DNA of 64,000 bases, taken from positions 8,175,864-8,239,863 of the forward strand of contig OZ038436.1 in NCBI GenBank assembly GCA_964036275.1, given 5' to 3'. The DNA comes from Litoditis marina (Eukaryota; Nematoda; Chromadorea; Rhabditida; Rhabditidae). Below, piece by piece: positions 57,929 to 64,000 of the stretch (position 1 is its first letter; every line of letters starts with the position of its first letter). A program made the position numbers and the translations under genes. Below the pieces are notes generated by a model. The model worked only from the letters and a program-made list of their open reading frames with translations, was not told where the DNA came from and did no database searches.

Positions 57929-58091
57929 GAACTCTTTTTCTATGGGTACGAAGTAACGGTCATTTTTGATAAAAAATAATATTTTTGAACAATAAGCTAA
58001 ACAAGGAAAGTTATGTTTTTCTATTGGAGTTTTAAACCGTGCCGTAGTGCAGAACGTATGGTGTAGTTGTAACCTCGTTCAAGTGATAGCA

Positions 58092-58172
58092 AATTCTCCA
58101 CTCTAGACTCCAGGCAGGAATCGAACCTTCGTTCGCCGTGCGTGAATAGAGCGTTTATCCAATCCGCCAATG
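58092..58172 (-). pseudogene. tRNA-like relic
   Basis: On the minus strand a perfect B-box GGTTCGATTCC lies 42 bp after an imperfect A-box TGGCGGATTGG, with a 3-bp D-stem (GCG/CGC). Acceptor and anticodon stems do not pair, so this is at most a decayed tRNA or tRNA-derived repeat. Confidence 0.3.
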
Positions 58173-59443
58173 AGACATGTGAATAGGAGTGAAAACCAAG
58201 CAGTACCCGCCTGGCATGAGTTCGTCATTGGAAAACGTCTTCCTACTACACGTTAAACTGTTCTTTCATTTTTATTTTCACGAAACCGGTCTATCCATGA
58301 TTTTTTGCGAGACCATTTTTGGCTCTCTCACACGTAATATTCAAATTTCAGACATACCTGAAAAATATGTATACCTCAACTTTTTTGGAGCTTTTCAAAA
58401 ATGTATGTATTTTTTGAATAAGTTAATTTTGTGCGAAACTATGCCGAGATTTGAGGAGGCGGACACTTTTGTCGCCGGCGCCGCAGCCGCCGCCGCCGCC
58501 GCCGCCCCGCACGGAAGCCATTTTTGCGAGACGTTGGGCCCTCTAACTCCTCTGAATAAATTCTACTTGGAACGTGAACTTAGTATCTTGTAGACGTGTT
58601 GCCCTTCAGTGATTCATGCAAAAATCTAAGAAAATGGTCGACGTACTTTGAAGAAAATTGTAATAATCTGTTTTGTATTGTCTGCAGACCTTTGAACAAA
58701 AACTAATCTGCGCAGCGCTCCGCGCTGCGCACGATGAAGTTGATATTTGAACGAATTTGTGTTTTTCGCTGTTCGGTACTTGGTGAAACTCTGTTGATGT
58801 TGTTTACTGTTGAATTAAAGTTTATTTTCATCCAAAGTTTTATAAGGTTGATCGTTCCGTACAACTGTATGAGGAAAGAGACTACAAAATTCGTTTGACG
58901 ACAGTGAAAAACTACTACATTAAATGTTCGATGTATCAAATTAAACTCAATGGACCTTTACTATACAATTTAAACATTTCTAGGAATAATAACTTGAACA
59001 ATCATAGTTATATGGGAAGGAGTAAAACTATTACTTTACTTGAACACAATGTTTCAGTTGAAAAAGAAATACAAGCGTAAGACAGCACCGTGTTTTCTAG
59101 TTAACATTTCTCGTATGGAATCTTAATACAAGGCGGAAAACTTTTTCGATTATAGAAACCTTGGAGAAATTCAAATACAAACTAACAAACGAAACGATTC
59201 CTAGTAGAAAATAATCATTGTAAACACAAACACACAGAAATAAAGTTAAAACACACAAAGAACATACAACTGTAGTAACTAAATCTTGTGGTTTACTTTC
59301 CTAACTGTTCTCGATCCTAGGACACTTTCGAACTATTTCTCAACATGGTGCTCGTGACTTTTCAGTCTCTTTTTCACAGAACGTGTGAACACATTCGAAA
59401 TACACGTACATCTTTTCTCCCGTACACGTGTTCTTACGTTTCA

Positions 59444-59540
59444 ATGGATATTCACGTGATATTCACGTTACTTTTACGTGATATGCACGTGATATTCACG
59501 TTACTCTCATGTGACATTCACGTGACTTCCACGTGACTTT
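59444..59540. repeat. CACGTG array
   Basis: About eight ATTCACGTGA / ATTCACGTTAC units. CACGTG is the E-box core bound by bHLH factors; there is no proof of function here. Confidence 0.75.
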
Positions 59541-59549
59541 CCTTTCAGG

Positions 59550-59697
59550 CGACAGGAATGGCCAAATTCCCATTGATATCGTTCATTTCCAGCTGGGGGC
59601 TCGGGAGTTGCTGGGTTTCGTTTTTGCTCGAATTTCGCATCGAGAGACCCAAATGCAGTTTTCGGCGGAATTTCGGGGCTTTTGCTGGAAAAGGAGG
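59550..59697. other. GC-rich island, candidate exon of unresolved strand
   Basis: About 150 bp of clearly higher GC content than the surroundings. On plus it has a CCTTTCAG acceptor and an AG/gtgttt donor with all three frames nearly open (for example DRNGQIPIDIVHFQLG). On minus it has a TTTTCCAG acceptor and a Pro-rich frame (KSPEIPPKTAFGSLDAKF). No family recognised. Confidence 0.3.
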
Positions 59698-60310
59698 TGT
59701 TTAAAAAATTTATAGTTTTTTTAATGTTTTTCTATCAAGTTTCAAGACTCATTTTGGACGCGTGAAACATTTCAAAAACATTGGCGTCTATTTTCTGCGA
59801 TTGACAAGCTAAAAGAGCGAGAGAGCACACGAACGTTTGAATGAACGAGATGAGAATACGAAAACGATTTGGTCATAAATATAATAGTTTTTCTCTTATA
59901 AATAGTGTTTTTTTTGCTAGGGAGAAGGTTTCGATAAGAAAAGGGAGATATTTGTAGCGACGACCGCAATTGTAGTCAGATTTGAGTGATTCGCATTTTT
60001 TTGCAGTGTAAATATAGTTCGCATCCAATACTGTTTCAATAGTGTTTCGGAAATTTGGTTTTTTGTGACTTTATCAGTCAAAAGTAATAAAAAATACTTG
60101 AAGACTCGCAACCTGTGCCTATAAAAGACGTATGAAACACTGAAACGCGGTTACATCTGGCCAACAGAAAAGTTGGCGATAAAATCTTTTGAAAAGTCAA
60201 TGAAATGCAATTGAACGTATTTAACACAGTATATGTTGTATATACACTCAATACATTGTAAGTAACGAAATGACCTTTTCTTTATTTTCACCGAATTCGC
60301 ATGTTTTCAG

Positions 60311-60423
60311 AATTGAAACCGGTCAATGATGTTCTACAACGCCTTGACCATTGGGATCAACGAACTATTCTCAAAAAACATTTATTGGAAAAGTCGGAAA
60401 CAAAAATTCATGATGAGTTGTAA
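60311..60423 (+). CDS. Second copy of the HDEL terminal exon
   Basis: A 113-nt exon-like segment after GTTTTCAG, same length, phase and stop as exon 13 of the HDEL gene 4.27 kb upstream. It encodes a protein tail differing at about five of 37 residues but still ending HDEL. The duplication covers flanking intron as well (about 55827-56189 versus 60105-60466). The poly(A) signal AATAAA of the first copy is AATGAA here. It could be an alternative last exon, or a relic; nothing in the 4 kb before it resembles exon 12. Confidence 0.5.
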
Positions 60424-61689
60424 AGTACAGAATGAACAATGTGTTTTCCTAGTCTATTTTGTAGCGAAGTGTATAACTACGTGCTTGATATTTACATTAC
60501 AAAAACAATAGCGCAAATGAATTCAACATTTTGCTAAAGTTTCGTTCGGAAACAAACCGGTCTCATCAAATCCACGTGAATTGAGAGAGAGTGGAAAAAT
60601 GAACAGTTCTGGTATAGTATCTAAATAAAACAAAGACTAAAAAAGTACACAGTATTCTATTAGGTGAATCAAAGTGAAATGAAACCGGTCACAGCAGTTT
60701 GTCTTAGGTTAGGTAGCCCTTTAGTATCGAATTCTTTTTCTGTACCCTTCAAACGCGTTCGCACTTTCTTCAGTATAGTTGAATGTTTCACGGATATATT
60801 AAACAGTAAGGTAACCAAGCGGCTCTGATTGTTCGTCTTTCTGTGTTCTATGAAAATCAATGAACCATTTCTGCAGTCCTCGCACATATTGAATTTGTTC
60901 GGTCTGTTGTCACACAACTAAAAGAAGTATACTTCTGACCTTCTCATATCCTGACCTTATCCCCCCCCCAAAAAGAGATCATTTGATGAACGAATTCACC
61001 TGGTTCGGGACCGCTAATTGTTTAGCTATCAGCACGCCATCAGCCGTAGCAGGGTGCAGGTAGCCAGCAAGTAGCCGCTGTTAACAATGCGAACAATGTG
61101 ATACACAGACAAACTGTACGATGGAGGTATGTTTTATAGTCAACTTCTTCTCCATGTCCACTCCTACAGTGTATGTGCAGACCGTTTCGGTTAAAGAAGA
61201 ACTATTATGTGATACAATCCCTACGCTTCAGTCCTTTGAACCGCATACATTTTTCAATTGCAGTATGCATGTCCAAACATACTCAGAGCATCTCGCATTC
61301 AAATTAGCTCAAAATTTGTAGGTTGAAAGGTGAGATTTTCATCGTAAAAAGTTGAAGTCAACTCCGGAAAACATAGAAAAAGGGAATGCGATTCGCAAAG
61401 AATCGGTTTCATTAGGGCAAGTGGAAGAAATGGCTAGTTCTGGTACCTCTTAATACCTCAATGAAACACAGAATAGCCTATGTGCACTGCTATTAAGGTG
61501 AATCAATTTACATTGAAACATGTTAGATCAGTTTGTCCTAGGAAGTAATAACTTTTCTCTCTGTTTCTGTCAAACGTGTTTACAAGCTACATTGGCGTCG
61601 TTGAATGTTTCACTGATATATTAAAAAAAGAGGTGACAGAGCATATTTGATTTGTCTGAAAAAAATGTGAAAGACAACTTCGATGTACC

Positions 61690-61755
61690 AAACTAAACTG
61701 CCAATGGTCAAACTAAACTGCCAATGGTCATAAACTAAACTGCCAATGGTCAAAT
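61690..61755. repeat. 20-bp tandem repeat
   Basis: AACTAAACTGCCAATGGTCA occurs three times with one 2-bp interruption. Confidence 0.85.
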
Positions 61756-62393
61756 TGGAATTAAATATATCAAACCATTTTAGAATCAATAACGGGCACA
61801 ATCATAATTATATGGGGAGGTGGTCAAAACGACCATTTTACTTGCATAAAATATTTCAGTTGAAAACTACAAGGGTGAGACAACATTCGCTTTTCCAGTA
61901 AGCATTTTTTGTAACTCTGTTTTTTTTAGAGTTGGCAAAAGTCATTGGAATCGCAACGTTATGTTTAGGTACCCGGGGTACCTGAATTAGCTTTCCATTC
62001 TGCCCCCCCCCCCCCCCCCCCCCTTTAAATGATAGAAGTATCACAAAATCAGTGAGTATCAAAAATCTATACTTGACACTAGGAGAATCGACACTAGAAG
62101 TGGCATTCATTTCTCCGACAAACGAGATTTTATGTCTCTTTCCAAAATGGAGGCAGGGTTGATTCTGCTAAATTTCAAGAGAAACTGACTATATCAATTG
62201 GTGAACTTTTGTATGCGAGTACATCAGATGCGTGATTGTTCCGGGTAACATGCGACACAGCTGAATAATAATAATAATAATTCATTATCCATGTAGAAAG
62301 ACATCAACAACACTTAAATCAAAATTACGTACGTGATGAATGGATTTTAACAAAAAATACATGAAAAACCTATTCTTAAAATGGAACGATTGA

Positions 62394-62939
62394 TTATGAG
62401 CACCTAGGTCGTATTATTGTAGTGGGAAATGTGGGGTTAAACATGGTAACGGAAACCGTAAACATCAAAGTACGACTGAGATATGGCTTCAGCAATGGTT
62501 GGTCAGTTGAACACACAGAGCGGAAATATTCATACCTATCTCTAATAGAGACACCATTCTCATACATCTCATTTAAAGCAACCACAGTATCCGGAATTTT
62601 CCGGTTAAACACAAAGTCAGCTGGGACAATGAAACCGGCAGGTAGTTTTTAGCCACCAGGGAAAACAATTTCAGACTGAGAGGGTACAGATGAATCAATT
62701 GTAGAGGAAGAAGGCACGGGCAAATCAGCAGGAGCAACCAAGTTAGGAGTTTCAAACGGAACGGTTTCAACAGGTTTCACGGTTGGAGATAACAAAGCAA
62801 ATGACTCGGAAAATTCAAGAAGTGGAGACACATTAATAATTGGAGAAACGGGAACAATATTTCTAGGTTGTTCAAATACCTCCATTTCGGTTTGTAGGTT
62901 GGCATCAGCGGGAATGGGAATTGTAGTTTGGTCGGTGAC
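62394..62939 (-). pseudogene. Possible partial or decayed coding exon
   Basis: After an AAGTTCCAG acceptor an open minus-strand frame runs 97 codons (Pro/Ser-rich, begins VTDQTTIPIPADANLQ), meets TAA at 62649-62651 and continues in the same frame for 85 codons (includes NEMYENGVSIRDRYEYF). A 36-nt segment with GT-AG ends contains the stop, so a very short intron could remove it. I do not recognise the product. Confidence 0.35.
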
Positions 62940-63979
62940 CTGGAACTTAAAAGAATTGAAAACCAATTCCAAAAAATTAATTGAACTGGTTTTCTGGTAG
63001 CCAGAATGAAAGTAGAATAGAAGTGAACTGGTTTTTTAATAATTGGCAAACCCCATTGGAGTTGGTCTGGAATTGGTTTGGAATCGAAACTTTCAAATTA
63101 TTAAAATTGTCAATGTTTTGTTATGTCCCAACTTGTTCCAGTGTATTTGTTGTAGAGTTTTACTAACTTTTCGAACAGAACAAAATAAATCGGAATAGAT
63201 TTGGTCCAGAATCGATCGGAAACGGTTTGAAATGGAATTGAATTGAATCGGGTTTTTAGAATTGGTCAACCACTCTGCACTACAGACAAGATAACCGCAA
63301 TCGTGTGTTGCAGTCTCTCTTTATAGCAGCGTTGGTCCTGGTGATTCTGATAACTTTCTTTTGTAATGAGCACATTATGCAAAAACGTTGTATAGCCACA
63401 GTGAAAAAAATGATACTGACAAGGATTCCACTTTGAAATACTAGACTTTAATTGTTACCTATAAGTTAGTTTTGTGTTACAGCGTTGGTCACAAATTATA
63501 ATGACTGCGAAATTACTATCATCAAGATGCTTTGTTCCGTGAAAGAAGCTTTGTTCTCACTTAAAAGAAAAAAGACTTAAACAAAAAAGGAGAAAGAACG
63601 AGTCTCGTTTTTTTACTTAAGTCGATTTTTTGAAAAATTCGAATACCCTACGCGGGCAATTGGACCTGCCGCGAACGCTCTGCGCATCAGGCTACCGTAA
63701 TCTCCCTGCGTCCAATCTCGAGTCAACGAAATTTTTCGAAAAAAACTTCAGATGTTTCGTGAGCGCCGCTGGAGTCGGGCTCGTAGTTTTGGTTCTCATT
63801 TATTATTATTTAATTTTAGTTTTTGAGGGGTAATTCCTCAAAAAGGTTTTTCTTTACCGAGGTAGTATATACGTCGAGTAATAATTTAGAGGTGGTTAGA
63901 CCTCTAATTTTACCAGAAGTGGTAACTGTGTTACTTTTGTCAGTTTGGTTGAAGCTGCAAATTTTATTCTCGTTCTAGG

Positions 63980-64000
63980 ATGTCGGACTCAGACTCCTCG
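63980..64000 (+). CDS. Start of a gene cut by the window edge
   Basis: ATG at 63980 follows CGTTCTAG, an acceptor-like sequence, and reads MSDSDSS to the edge. A Ser/Asp-rich start is common in many protein families; nothing more can be said. Confidence 0.35.

Larger units (their letters stand above)
56163..63979. other. Region right of the HDEL gene
   Basis: No complete gene recognised. It contains a third, diverged copy of the GCAACCTGTGC..GCGGTT block (57190-57310), the 113-bp inverted repeat, a GCC run at about 58474-58506, the CACGTG array, the GC-rich island, the duplicate HDEL exon, two TGTTTCA motifs at about 60783 and 61600, poly-C tracts, and the minus-strand exon-like frame. 63000-63640 holds nothing I can interpret. 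Confidence 0.6.

Noticed and set aside
58189..58593. 134-codon plus-strand frame with an Ala run
   Set aside because: The Ala run is a GCC repeat and the rest is low-information AT-rich sequence with no recognisable domain.

Overview
The window looks like nuclear DNA of a Caenorhabditis-type nematode. It is AT-rich, introns end in TTTCAG-like acceptors, one gene has a spliced-leader-type acceptor 10 nt before its ATG, and the heptamer TGTTTCA (core of the nematode 21U/piRNA 'Ruby' promoter motif) is heavily over-represented. No bacterial or viral gene organisation is present.

Two protein-coding genes can be assembled exon by exon with every splice phase closing. (1) 6135-38391, minus strand: the delta subunit of the AP-3 clathrin-adaptor complex (apd-3), 36 exons and about 1215 aa, spread over 32 kb so that roughly 89 percent of the gene is intron. 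(2) 46098-56149, plus strand: a 13-exon, 493-aa ER-lumenal protein of the PDI/thioredoxin-fold class with a signal peptide, no CXXC active site in the parts I can read, and a C-terminal HDEL. The two genes are divergent. A third gene may start at 63980 at the right edge.

Layout: 1-6039 is intergenic, made of locally duplicated units with TGTTTCA motifs and CT-rich tracts. 6040-38403 is apd-3. Its introns hold several families of palindromic MITEs, a 140-bp satellite-like array, long foldback elements with near-perfect arms, an (AT)n tract and, in intron 12, a complete LTR retrotransposon with identical 321-bp LTRs but only a gag gene. 38404-46097 is intergenic: MITEs pressed against the apd-3 start, a 291-bp-arm foldback, a 130-bp array with TGACGTCA sites, and duplicated divergent TGTTTCA cassettes. 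46098-56162 is the HDEL gene. 56163-63979 is mostly non-coding and holds a diverged second copy of that gene's last exon, a perfect-looking foldback, a GC-rich island and a possible decayed minus-strand coding exon.

The two genes share no obvious pathway. AP-3 sorts cargo from endosomes or Golgi to lysosome-related organelles (gut granules in nematodes); the HDEL protein would act in ER protein folding. What unites the window is its repeat- and motif-rich non-coding DNA, which resembles a nematode piRNA-cluster domain lying over introns and intergenic sequence. Repeat family boundaries were judged by eye and are approximate.
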